Assembly: GCA_022825855.1 (NCBI GenBank)
Contig: JAJDWB010000019.1
Span: forward strand, 372,001-436,000
Reading direction: 5' to 3'
Origin: Dehalococcoidia bacterium
GTDB taxonomy: Bacteria > Chloroflexota > Dehalococcoidia > Bin125
DNA: 64,000 nt
The notes beneath the pieces were generated by a model. That model was not told the origin of the DNA. It searched no databases and worked only from the letters and a program-made list of their open reading frames with translations. Positions 54,128 through 62,193 of this stretch are shown here, piece by piece. How positions within the stretch are numbered: position 1 is the stretch's first letter; every line of letters starts with the position of its first letter. The position numbers were made by a program, and so were the translations under genes.

Positions 54128-54613
54128 ATGGCGACTGAAGCGGAACTGACGGAAGCGATTGAGGAACTCTGGCTACGATCGGACATCGTCTGGTTGGCGA
54201 CGCGGCTGCGGTCAGATGCGAGAGACGAAGAAGGACGGTGGCCGCATCGGATCAACATCCACATCAAGTTCTTCCGGGCGCTCAAGGAGGCGGGCTGCGG
54301 TGATGGCGTTGAGGTTGAGCTTGTGTCTCACGGCAAATCGGGTAGGGCCGTGCCAAGGTACGCGAGGGGCCGTGTCTTTCTCGAATGGGACGTGCAAGCC
54401 GAGTCGGCCGGCGCTGACGGTGTTTGGTCTGCGTTCACCATTCTCGCGCTCATCCCTGACGAAGAAGGACCAAGGCTGTGGTGTTGGATTTGCGACTCCG
54501 CCGAGGAGGAGGAACACGCGGAAGCCGTCTTTGCTTGGTGGGAGCCGCAGTCGTTCGCGTTTGCCAAGGGCTTTCCATTGTTTCCTGAGCGAATCAGCCT
54601 ATCCGAGACGTAG
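54128..54613 (+). CDS. Hypothetical protein
   Basis: A 161-residue protein that I do not recognise. It is a compact alpha/beta sequence with many Trp and acidic residues (e.g. WCWICDSAEEEEHAEAVFAWWEPQ). No signal or membrane helix. ATG at 54128 has a GAGGAGG site 8 bases upstream. It is divergent from the HNH nuclease gene, with about 60 bases between the two starts. A strong terminator hairpin follows its stop directly. Base composition is a little less GC-rich than core genes. Confidence 0.6.
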   Translation: MATEAELTEAIEELWLRSDIVWLATRLRSDARDEEGRWPHRINIHIKFFRALKEAGCGDGVEVELVSHGKSGRAVPRYARGRVFLEWDVQAESAGADGVWSAFTILALIPDEEGPRLWCWICDSAEEEEHAEAVFAWWEPQSFAFAKGFPLFPERISLSET

Positions 54614-54615
54614 TG

Positions 54616-54643
54616 AGAGGGCGGGCCGATTGGCCCGCCCTCT
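54616..54643. terminator. Bidirectional terminator hairpin
   Basis: Perfect twelve-base stem AGAGGGCGGGCC/GGCCCGCCCTCT around GATT, between two convergent stops at 54613 and 54671. Little or no T-run. Confidence 0.8.
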
Positions 54644-54670
54644 GGGTGGTTGGCTTGACGTGGTGGGGGA

Positions 54671-56002
54671 TTAGTCTCCGGGTTCGAAGCAGGGGCTTGG
54701 GTCGGTGCCGCTGGCGGTGGCATCGGTGACGCAGCGGATGATGTCCTCCCAGCCGGGGACCACGCCGTCGAAGTAGGCCTTGTCGATCACCGAGGGGACG
54801 AGCAGCAGGACCGACGTGGTGTTGACGTTGACCGGGTTCGCGCCCACGGTCAGCGAGAGCAGGCCGCGGGTGAACGGGCTCTGGTCGATCATGACGAAGC
54901 TCTGCACGACCTGCGCGCCCTGGGTGACGTCGCCGTCGTCGATCTGGAAGAGCAGGTCGCCGTCGGCGATCAGTTGCGGCGCGTCGAGCAGGCGGCCGAT
55001 GGAGCCGACCAGCGCGTCGCCGTCGCCAACGGCGGCGATGCCCGGCCGGATCAGGCCGGCATTGAGGACTAGCACGGCGCCGGCCTGGTGTTCGGCGATG
55101 GCGGCGCTGATCTCGCCCTCGGATGCGTCGGCGTCGCCGAGGATGCCCTCGGTCAGGTTGATTCGCTCGACCTCGCCTTCGTAGGTCGCCTCGAGACCGT
55201 CGCAGCGGTCATCGAGGCCTCTGTTGGCCGATTCATGAACGATGCAGAGGACCGGGCCGGCGGCGTCGGCGGCGTTGAATCGCTCGCCGGCTCGTTCCCC
55301 GGCGGCGCGGTCGTCGAGACCAAGATGGACGGCGGAGCCGACTCGTGAGGCGAACTCTGCGCCGGAGTTGAAGGTGAGGACGAAGGCGCCGCTGGATCGC
55401 GCCTCGGACAACGGGCCTTCCAGCATGTCGATGCTGGGCAAGGTGGAGGCGATGCCCAGTGCGCCGCGATCGACGCAGTCGCTGATCGCGGCCGCCTGAT
55501 CGGCGACATCCGGCTCGGAGTGAATCTCGAGGTTGGTCAGGCCGACATCGTTGGCTGTGGCGACCAAGTAGCGATCGAAGGTCAGCCAGAAGAGGTCGTC
55601 GTCGTGTCCGTGGTGGACGACGCAGTAGAGCGGCGACTCGACCGGTTCGGCGATTGGCTCGGGCGCAGGCGGATCGGACATTGCCTCGGGCTCGGACATG
55701 ACGTCGTCGCTCATCGCGTCGTCGTCATGCGCGTGTTCGGTGACGACGCTGATCGGCGAGGAGTTGCGCCACTCGCCGACGGCGTCGGGTGGGAGGAAGC
55801 GGTACTGGGGCAGGCTGCGCTCGCCCCATTCGCCGTCGTCGCCGCGCTGCTGGAGTCCGACTTCGACGCGGCCGTCGTCGTGGCGGAAGGTGTTGATCCT
55901 GACTTCGGCGTCGCCGTGGCTCATGGCGAAGACGGCGCCGGCCATGATGCCGATCACACCGAGCAAGGCGAAGCTGATCAGTCGCCATCGGTTGTGGAAC
56001 AT
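54671..56002 (-). CDS. Membrane-anchored periplasmic-binding-protein-like protein, paralog B
   Basis: A 443-residue exported protein. A signal/anchor helix (ISFALLGVIGIMAGAVFA) is followed by the shared N-terminal domain: DDGRVEVGLQQRGDDGEWGERSLP, RFLPP and GEWRNSSPISV. A His/Asp-rich and then Pro/Glu-rich linker (EHAHDDD, MSDDVMSEP) leads to a binding-protein fold with TFNSGAEFASRVGSAVHLGLDD and VLCIVHESANRGLDDRCDGLEATY. AAGGAG lies upstream of the ATG. It is the second gene of a tandem pair with paralog C, 35 bases apart. No permease or ATPase genes accompany the pair. Ligand unknown. Confidence 0.8.
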   Translation of the reverse strand: MFHNRWRLISFALLGVIGIMAGAVFAMSHGDAEVRINTFRHDDGRVEVGLQQRGDDGEWGERSLPQYRFLPPDAVGEWRNSSPISVVTEHAHDDDAMSDDVMSEPEAMSDPPAPEPIAEPVESPLYCVVHHGHDDDLFWLTFDRYLVATANDVGLTNLEIHSEPDVADQAAAISDCVDRGALGIASTLPSIDMLEGPLSEARSSGAFVLTFNSGAEFASRVGSAVHLGLDDRAAGERAGERFNAADAAGPVLCIVHESANRGLDDRCDGLEATYEGEVERINLTEGILGDADASEGEISAAIAEHQAGAVLVLNAGLIRPGIAAVGDGDALVGSIGRLLDAPQLIADGDLLFQIDDGDVTQGAQVVQSFVMIDQSPFTRGLLSLTVGANPVNVNTTSVLLLVPSVIDKAYFDGVVPGWEDIIRCVTDATASGTDPSPCFEPGD

Positions 56003-56037
56003 GCTCGTGCTCCTTTGCGTGGATCGTTAGCGGTTGG

Positions 56038-57321
56038 CTACTGCGTGCAGAAGGACGGCGCCTGGTCGGGGGCGATTTGCAGGGCGATCGCGCAGACCTG
56101 ATCCATCCAGGTGGGTGGCAGGTTGTCGATGTAGGCGCGGTCGAGCGCGAACGGACGAATCAGCATCGTCGTCGTGTCGCCACCCTGGCTGGCGGTCAAC
56201 GCGAGCATGGCACGCGCACTGGGACTGGAGTCGACGTTCTTGATGGCCAGCATGACGTGTGTGGCCTGAGTCAGCGCGCCGTCGTCAATGGCGAACAACA
56301 GATGACCTTCGTAGACCAGTACGAGCGCTGCATCGGACTGACCGATCGCGCCGACCATGGCGTCGCTTCCTAGGAACTGCACTGCGCCGATTGCCCCATT
56401 GATCAGCTCGCCGTTGAGGACGACCACGCCTGCGGCCTGGTGTTCAACGATGGCTCCGCCGATTGCGGTGCCGGAGGCGACGGGATCGGTCAGGGTGCCG
56501 ACCGGAATCGGGACACGGACGACCTCGCCTGAGTAGACAGACTCGAGCCCGTCGCAGCGGTCTTCGAGACCGATGTTGACCGGCTCGTGAACAACGCAGA
56601 GAACCGTGCCTGCTGCGCCGGCGTCGTTAAATTCGCGTCCCGCGAGCTGGCCGGCGCCATGGTCGTCCAGTCCGTAGTGAACCGTGGAGCCGACCTGACC
56701 GGCGAAGTCGGCGCCGGAGTTGAACGTGATCAGGACCGCGCCGCTGGTTCGTGCACCGGTAAGGGCGGCCTGCAGACCGTCGAAGTCGGGGATGGTTGAG
56801 GCAATGCTGACAGCGCCGCGATCGACGCAGTCGGTGATGGCGGCGGCCTGGTCGGCGATATCGGGTTCGCCAATGACGTCCACGTTGGGGAGGTCAAGTT
56901 CGGCGGCGCTGTGTCGCGCGAGCAGTTCGAAGCTGTTCCAGAATGGGTCGGTGTCGGAGCCGTGGTGGATGACACAGTAGAGCGCGGCCGGCTCGGGCGG
57001 GGCGACGGGCTCGGACATGACGTCGTCGCTCATAGCGTCGTCATCATCATCGTGAGCGACGTGCACCGGGATTGGCGAGGAGTGCAGCCACTCACCGGTC
57101 ACGCCGGGCCGGAGGAAGCGGTTCTGGGCCAAAGAGCGCTCGCCCCAGCTACCGTCGGCGGCGCGCTGCTGGAGTCCGACTTCTACGCGTCCGTCGTCGT
57201 GGCGATACGCGCTGACGCGGACTTCCGTGTCGCCGTGGCCGGCGGCAAAGACTGCGCCGGCGACGATGCCGATGATGGCCAGAAGGGCGAGACTGAGCAG
57301 CCGCCATTGTTTGCTGAGCAT
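56038..57321 (-). CDS. Membrane-anchored periplasmic-binding-protein-like protein, paralog C
   Basis: A 427-residue paralog of the gene at 54671. The anchor reads LLSLALLAIIGIVAGAVFAA, then DDGRVEVGLQQRAADGSWGERSL, RFLRPG and GEWLHSSPIPV. The linker again has DDDDDAMSDDVMSEP. The binding domain includes TFNSGADFAGQVGSTVHYGLDDHGAG and VLCVVHEPVNIGLEDRCDGLESVYSG. ATG at 57321 has GGAGGA upstream. Tandem position and shared linker indicate duplication. Confidence 0.8.
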   Translation of the reverse strand: MLSKQWRLLSLALLAIIGIVAGAVFAAGHGDTEVRVSAYRHDDGRVEVGLQQRAADGSWGERSLAQNRFLRPGVTGEWLHSSPIPVHVAHDDDDDAMSDDVMSEPVAPPEPAALYCVIHHGSDTDPFWNSFELLARHSAAELDLPNVDVIGEPDIADQAAAITDCVDRGAVSIASTIPDFDGLQAALTGARTSGAVLITFNSGADFAGQVGSTVHYGLDDHGAGQLAGREFNDAGAAGTVLCVVHEPVNIGLEDRCDGLESVYSGEVVRVPIPVGTLTDPVASGTAIGGAIVEHQAAGVVVLNGELINGAIGAVQFLGSDAMVGAIGQSDAALVLVYEGHLLFAIDDGALTQATHVMLAIKNVDSSPSARAMLALTASQGGDTTTMLIRPFALDRAYIDNLPPTWMDQVCAIALQIAPDQAPSFCTQ

Positions 57322-57404
57322 TGTGGGTCCTCCACTCGGTATCGCTGGTGATCTGGGTTCTCTCGCAGGCACAGGCTAGATGCACCGCATCGATGATAGA
57401 AGCG

Positions 57405-57438
57405 CGACAGGGCACGGGACTGTGCCCGTGCCCTGTCG
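57405..57438 (-). terminator. Terminator-like hairpin after the thiolase gene
   Basis: Perfect fourteen-base stem CGACAGGGCACGGG/CCCGTGCCCTGTCG around ACTGTG, about 60 bases beyond the thiolase stop on the minus strand and upstream of paralog C. No T-run. Confidence 0.75.
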
Positions 57439-57497
57439 TGGTGTGTCGGCGAATCGGCCGATTCGCCTACTGGCCGATGGCGGTCAACGGAGCCGGG

Positions 57498-58802
57498 TTA
57501 GACGGCCTCGATGATCGTCGAAATGCCCATGCCGGCGCCGATGCATTGGGTGGCCAGGCCGTACTGGCTGCCGGAGCGCTTGAGCTCGCGGGCCACCGTG
57601 GTGACGAGGCGGGTGCCGGTCGCGCCGAGCGGGTGACCGATGGCCAGGGAACCGCCGTTGACGTTGACCTTGTCCATGCCGATACCGAGCTCCTTGACGG
57701 AGGGGATGACCTGGGCGGCGAAGGCTTCGTTGAACTCGACGCGGTCGATCTCGGAGGCGTCGACGCCCGCGTGGGCCAGGGCCTTGCGGGTCGCCGGGAT
57801 CGGGCCGAGGCCCATGACCTGCGGCTTGACGCCGCCGACGCCGAAGCCGGCGATGCGGGCGAGCGGCTCGAGGCCGAGTTCGTCGGCCTTGCGCTCGCTC
57901 ATCAGCAGGGCGGCGGTGAAGCCGTCGTTGGTGGGGCAGGAGTTGCCAGCGGTGATGCGGATCTCGCTCTGGGTGTGCGAGACGGTGCCGCGCACGGTGC
58001 GCAGTCCGCTGAGGCCCTCGAAGTTCGTGCCGGGGCGGTAACCCTCGTCAACGGAGACGACGGCGCGCTCGCCGCGCTCGTCAAGCAGCAGGTTGCCTTC
58101 CTCGTCGAAGACAGGTCGCTCGACCTCGATCGGCACGATTTCGCCGTCGTAGAAACCGTTGGCCAGCGCTTCGCCGTACTTGCGGTGCGACTCGACCGCG
58201 AACTCGTCCAGGGTCTCGCGGGAGATGTCGTACATCTCGGCCACGTTCTGGGCGGTTTGCAGCATGGAGCAGACGGGCGAGGAGTCGAGGATCTCGTCGG
58301 GGATCGGCACGGAGAAGTCGAGGCCGTGGTCGGGCGCGAGGTTGCGCTGGGCCTCGGTCATCTGGTGGCGTTCCTGGTTGAACTCGGTGATCCGGTTCGG
58401 TTCTGCGCCGCCGCCGCCGCCAAGCTGACGGCCCATGCGCTCGACGCCGAGCGCGATGCCGACGTCAATCGCGCCGACCATGATCTCCTGCGCGACGCGG
58501 TGCATGGTCTCCATGGAGGAGCCGCACTGCCGGTTGGAGTCGAAGGTGCAGACGGACTCGGGCAGTCCGGCCAGGCGCACGATGTGGTTGGCGCCGATGC
58601 CGGCGAGTTCGGCCACGCCGCCGACGCAACCCATGCCGACATCCTCAATGTCATGCGGGGAGAGTTGCGGGTAGCGGCTGAGCAGTTCCTGCAGCACCTG
58701 GACGCCGACGGTGTCCATCCGGGTCGCCGTGAAAGCGCCGCGTCCGCCGCGAGTGAAGGCGGAACGAGCGCCGTCAACGATGACGACATTCTGCATTTCC
58801 AT
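57498..58802 (-). CDS. Thiolase (acetyl-CoA acyltransferase)
   Basis: A 434-residue thiolase that joins or cleaves acyl-CoAs. The acylated cysteine is in FDSNRQCGSSMETMHR, and the C-terminal active sites appear as NEAFAAQVIP, GHPLGATGTRL and CIGAGMGISTIIE. It is longer than the common 390-residue PhaA and nearer to FadI-type proteins, with an insertion around residues 215-260. ATG at 58802 has GAGGAA eight bases upstream. It stands alone with terminators on both sides. Whether it acts in beta-oxidation or synthesis is not clear. Confidence 0.92.
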   Translation of the reverse strand: MEMQNVVIVDGARSAFTRGGRGAFTATRMDTVGVQVLQELLSRYPQLSPHDIEDVGMGCVGGVAELAGIGANHIVRLAGLPESVCTFDSNRQCGSSMETMHRVAQEIMVGAIDVGIALGVERMGRQLGGGGGAEPNRITEFNQERHQMTEAQRNLAPDHGLDFSVPIPDEILDSSPVCSMLQTAQNVAEMYDISRETLDEFAVESHRKYGEALANGFYDGEIVPIEVERPVFDEEGNLLLDERGERAVVSVDEGYRPGTNFEGLSGLRTVRGTVSHTQSEIRITAGNSCPTNDGFTAALLMSERKADELGLEPLARIAGFGVGGVKPQVMGLGPIPATRKALAHAGVDASEIDRVEFNEAFAAQVIPSVKELGIGMDKVNVNGGSLAIGHPLGATGTRLVTTVARELKRSGSQYGLATQCIGAGMGISTIIEAV

Positions 58803-58894
58803 CGTTCGAATTCCTCTCTGTGAGGCGCACACGCGCCCGGTATCTGAATGTCAATCGGCAGTGTAGCGAATGGCGCAGTGAGGCCTGAAGAGCA

Positions 58895-58928
58895 GCCGCG
58901 CCGGACTCCCTGAGAAGCCCGGCGCGGC
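58895..58928 (-). terminator. Hairpin after the amidohydrolase gene
   Basis: Perfect ten-base stem GCCGCGCCGG/CCGGCGCGGC with a 14-base loop, 27 bases beyond the stop at 58956 on the minus strand. Confidence 0.65.
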
Positions 58929-58955
58929 GGTTGTTCTTCCGGATTGCCTTGGAAA

Positions 58956-60137
58956 CTACACCTCGAAGTTGTAGACCTTGGCGGCGTTGCGCTGGAGGAC
59001 GTTGAGCAGGTCTTCCTCGGGCAGAACGCTGAGGACTTCCTCGACGTGCTGCTTGGGGTTGCGGGCGATGCTGTTCGGTCCCGGCGACATCGAGGTCGGG
59101 TGCGGGAAGTCGGTTTCGAAGAGGAAGTTCTCGGAGCCGAACTGCTCGATTGCCTTGAGCACCGAGTCCTCTTCGAACCAGAAGCATCCATAGCACTGGC
59201 GGCGGAAGTACTCGGAGGGCAGCAGGTCCATTTCGGGGTGCTCTTCGATGCAGCCAGAGTTCTTCCACTGCCAGTCCATCGCCTCGAGCAGATACGGGAT
59301 CCAGCCAACGCCGGACTCGACGGAGACGAACTTGAGCTCCGGGAATCGGTGGCACATGCCCGAGAGGATGATGTCAAGGATCGCATTGGAGTTGTCGAGG
59401 AAGAGCTTGACGGTGATCTTGGCGTAGGCCGCCTGGCGTCCGTTGTCCACGTTGGCATTTCGGACCTCGGTGAGGTCGCCGGAGCCGATGTGGAAGTTGA
59501 TCGACAGACCCATGTCCTGGGCCTGGTTCCAGAGCGGATCCCAGTGCCGGTCGGTGATCCGGGGCAGACCAAAGGTGTCGGGCTGGTTGGTCATCAGCAC
59601 GCCCCGGTGGCCGCGGTCATAGGCGCGCTGCATCTCGTCGACGCAGGCCTGCACGTCCCAGAATGGCATGGCCATGATCGGGATGAAGCGCGACGGCTCG
59701 ACGGAGGTCCACTCGACGAGGAAGTCGTTGTAGGCGCGAACGCAGTCGAGGCGCAGCTCGTCGTCGGTCATCTGCAGGAAGTTGCCGGAGCCGAAGCCGC
59801 CGACGTTGGGGTAGACGACCTGGGCGTACATGCCGTATTCGTCCATGCGCTGCAGGCGCTCGCGGATTTCCCAGGAGCCGTGGTCGGCCTCCTTGAGGCT
59901 GGGCGGGTGATCGGGCGGCGGCGACTTCCAGCCGGCCATGGCGGCGCCGGCGGTGGGCATGAACTTCTTGCCGCCCATGACCCAGCGGTCCTCGTTGATC
60001 TCGGGGTCGAAGATCACGTGGGGGACGAGGTCGCCCCACTTCCTGGTCGAGATGCGGTCCGTCCACAGGGTCTCCGGTTCAGAGACATGGGTGTCGGAGT
60101 CGATCACCTTGATTCGGTCGCAGATCATCTCAGCCAT
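58956..60137 (-). CDS. Amidohydrolase-2 family metal-dependent hydrolase/decarboxylase
   Basis: A 393-residue TIM-barrel protein of the amidohydrolase-2 (ACMSD-like) family. The N-terminal metal motif is VIDSDTHVSEPETLW with DxH-type ligand. Further family segments are NFHIGSG, FVSVESGVGWIPYLLEAMDW and ENFLFETDFPHPTS, the last of which contains a metal-binding aspartate. Members hydrolyse or decarboxylate aromatic and heterocyclic acids. ATG at 60137 has AAGGGACG upstream. The nearby MFS exporter is divergent, so a shared pathway is only a guess. Confidence 0.88.
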   Translation of the reverse strand: MAEMICDRIKVIDSDTHVSEPETLWTDRISTRKWGDLVPHVIFDPEINEDRWVMGGKKFMPTAGAAMAGWKSPPPDHPPSLKEADHGSWEIRERLQRMDEYGMYAQVVYPNVGGFGSGNFLQMTDDELRLDCVRAYNDFLVEWTSVEPSRFIPIMAMPFWDVQACVDEMQRAYDRGHRGVLMTNQPDTFGLPRITDRHWDPLWNQAQDMGLSINFHIGSGDLTEVRNANVDNGRQAAYAKITVKLFLDNSNAILDIILSGMCHRFPELKFVSVESGVGWIPYLLEAMDWQWKNSGCIEEHPEMDLLPSEYFRRQCYGCFWFEEDSVLKAIEQFGSENFLFETDFPHPTSMSPGPNSIARNPKQHVEEVLSVLPEEDLLNVLQRNAAKVYNFEV

Positions 60138-60270
60138 CGGTGCACGTCCCTTCGCTGGCGAGATCGGAAGTGTGGTCAGGTTAGCACTGGCAGGCGCGGG
60201 CATGGAGCGTTGATTGAGGCTGGGAGCCTGCGTAGGCTGCGGTTAGTTCGCAGGCTCGAAACATCTCTCC

Positions 60271-62193
60271 ATGGCCGTTCAGGGTTCCCGTTCCGACGCT
60301 GAGGCTTCTTCGCAGTCCATGCCGGACGAGCAGCGGCCGCTGGGTATCGACCTGCCGGTCCGGACCAAGCGGCTGATCATCGTCGGGGCGATGCTGGGCA
60401 TGTTCATGGCCGCGCTCGAGCAGAGCGTAGTCAGCCCGGCGATGCCGCAGATCGTCTCGGATCTGGGCGGCCTCGAGTTGTACCCGTGGCTGGTGCAGTC
60501 GTTCATCATGGCGCAGGTCGTGACGATCCCGATCGCGGGAACGCTGAGCGACAACTTCGGGCGCAAGCCGGTGCTGCTGACCGGCATGACGGTGTTCCTG
60601 ATTGGTTCGGCGCTGTGCGGGTTTGCGCCGGGCATCTATGAGTTGATCGCGTTCCGGGCGGTTCAGGGCGTGGGCGCCGCGATCCTGATGACGGCGACCT
60701 TCTCGGTGGTCGGCGACCTCTATGCGCCGGCCGAGCGGGGACGCTTCATCGGTCTGTTCGGAGGCGTCTTCGCGCTCAGCAGCCTGATTGGCGCGCCGTT
60801 GGGCGGCGTGCTGACCGAGGCGCTGCACTGGCGCTGGGTCTTCTGGATCATGTTGTTGCTGGGACCGCTGGTGCTGGCGGTGGTGGCCTTCAAGATGCCC
60901 TGGTTGCGCCCGCCCAAGCGCAAGTTCCGGGTCGACGCGGCGGGCGTGCTGACGCTGTCCGTCACGCTGATCCCGGCGATGATCGCGCTCAGCCTGGCGT
61001 CGCAGTGGGGTTGGCTGGCGCCGCAGACGCTGGTTCTGTTCGTGGTCTCGGCCGTCGGATTGGTCGTCTTCATCCGCGTCGAGCAGCGGGCCGAGCAGCC
61101 GATCGTGCCGCTGCAACTGTTCCGGATTCAGACGATCGCGACGGCGGCGGTGGTCAACTTCTTCATCGGCGTGGGAATGATGGGCGTGTTCGTTTACCTG
61201 CAGTTCTACCTGCAGGTCGGGATCGGCGTCGACGCGGCCACGGCAGGGTTGGTGATGGGGCCGATGATCCTGGTCTCAGTGACAGGATCGATCGTCTCGG
61301 GGCAGATCATGTCGCGGACCGGCCGCTACAAGCTCCTGGCGGTGACCGGCTCGCTGATGATGTTCGCCTCGATGCTGATGCTGTCGACGATGACCAAGGA
61401 CACGACGATTCCGGGCGTGCTGGGGCGGATGTTCCTGTTCGGGATCGGCATGGGCTTGATGATGCCGGTGATGTCGATTGCGTCGCAGAACGCCGCGCCG
61501 CAGCGCTACCTGGGGATCGTCTCCGCCTTCAGTCAGTTCTTCCAGCAAGTTGGCGGCGTGATTGGGATCGGCGTCGTGGGCGCGCTGTTCAATGCGCGGT
61601 TGGCGAACGGGTTGATGGAGCGGCTGAGCGCGGACCTGGTCGAGGTGATCAAGCCGGAGAAACTGGTCGATCCGCTGTTCCGCGACTCGCTGGTTGCGGA
61701 CCTCGGGGCGGAGGTCTGGTCGGTAGCGGAGCCGCAGGTGCAGACGGCGGTGGCGACGGCGATCACCGACAACTTCCTGCTGGCGGCGGCGATTGTGTTC
61801 ATCTCGGTGCTGGCGATCCTGCGGATGCGGGAGATTCCCCTGCGCAGCGCGGCGTTGCCCTCGGGCGTGGAAGTCGAGCGGCCCGAACCGGCGCCGGAGG
61901 CGGAGTCATTGCAGCGGCAAGACTCGCACCGGACGCGAGTACTTGAGTTTCCGATCCTGGAGCCGAAACCCAAGCTGCAGCACAACGGCGGTGTGCACGC
62001 GCCGATGCTGGACGGACTCGACGACCTCCAGTTGCGCGGACAGTTCGAGTCTCCGCGAGATGCGCCGTCGCCCGGAGGCAACGGCGTTGGCAGGGCGCCC
62101 AGCCTGAAGCGGGTGATGGTGGCGAGCGCGATCCTCGGCGCGGGCGTGGGTCTGGCGATCTCGCTGGTCTCGGGTCGCGACGGATCGCGCTAG
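60271..62193 (+). CDS. MFS efflux transporter, DHA2 (14-TM) type, with C-terminal extension
   Basis: A 640-residue drug:proton antiporter-like protein of the EmrB/QacA group. The MFS signature GTLSDNFGRKPVLLTG sits after TM2, and the 14-helix layout runs to about residue 520. Beyond it, about 100 hydrophilic residues lead to a final hydrophobic helix (ASAILGAGVGLAISLVS), an extension not typical of EmrB. ATG at 60271 lacks a clear ribosome-binding site; ATG at 60319 is an alternative. It shares 4 bases with the convergent aminotransferase stop. Confidence 0.9.
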   Translation: MAVQGSRSDAEASSQSMPDEQRPLGIDLPVRTKRLIIVGAMLGMFMAALEQSVVSPAMPQIVSDLGGLELYPWLVQSFIMAQVVTIPIAGTLSDNFGRKPVLLTGMTVFLIGSALCGFAPGIYELIAFRAVQGVGAAILMTATFSVVGDLYAPAERGRFIGLFGGVFALSSLIGAPLGGVLTEALHWRWVFWIMLLLGPLVLAVVAFKMPWLRPPKRKFRVDAAGVLTLSVTLIPAMIALSLASQWGWLAPQTLVLFVVSAVGLVVFIRVEQRAEQPIVPLQLFRIQTIATAAVVNFFIGVGMMGVFVYLQFYLQVGIGVDAATAGLVMGPMILVSVTGSIVSGQIMSRTGRYKLLAVTGSLMMFASMLMLSTMTKDTTIPGVLGRMFLFGIGMGLMMPVMSIASQNAAPQRYLGIVSAFSQFFQQVGGVIGIGVVGALFNARLANGLMERLSADLVEVIKPEKLVDPLFRDSLVADLGAEVWSVAEPQVQTAVATAITDNFLLAAAIVFISVLAILRMREIPLRSAALPSGVEVERPEPAPEAESLQRQDSHRTRVLEFPILEPKPKLQHNGGVHAPMLDGLDDLQLRGQFESPRDAPSPGGNGVGRAPSLKRVMVASAILGAGVGLAISLVSGRDGSR

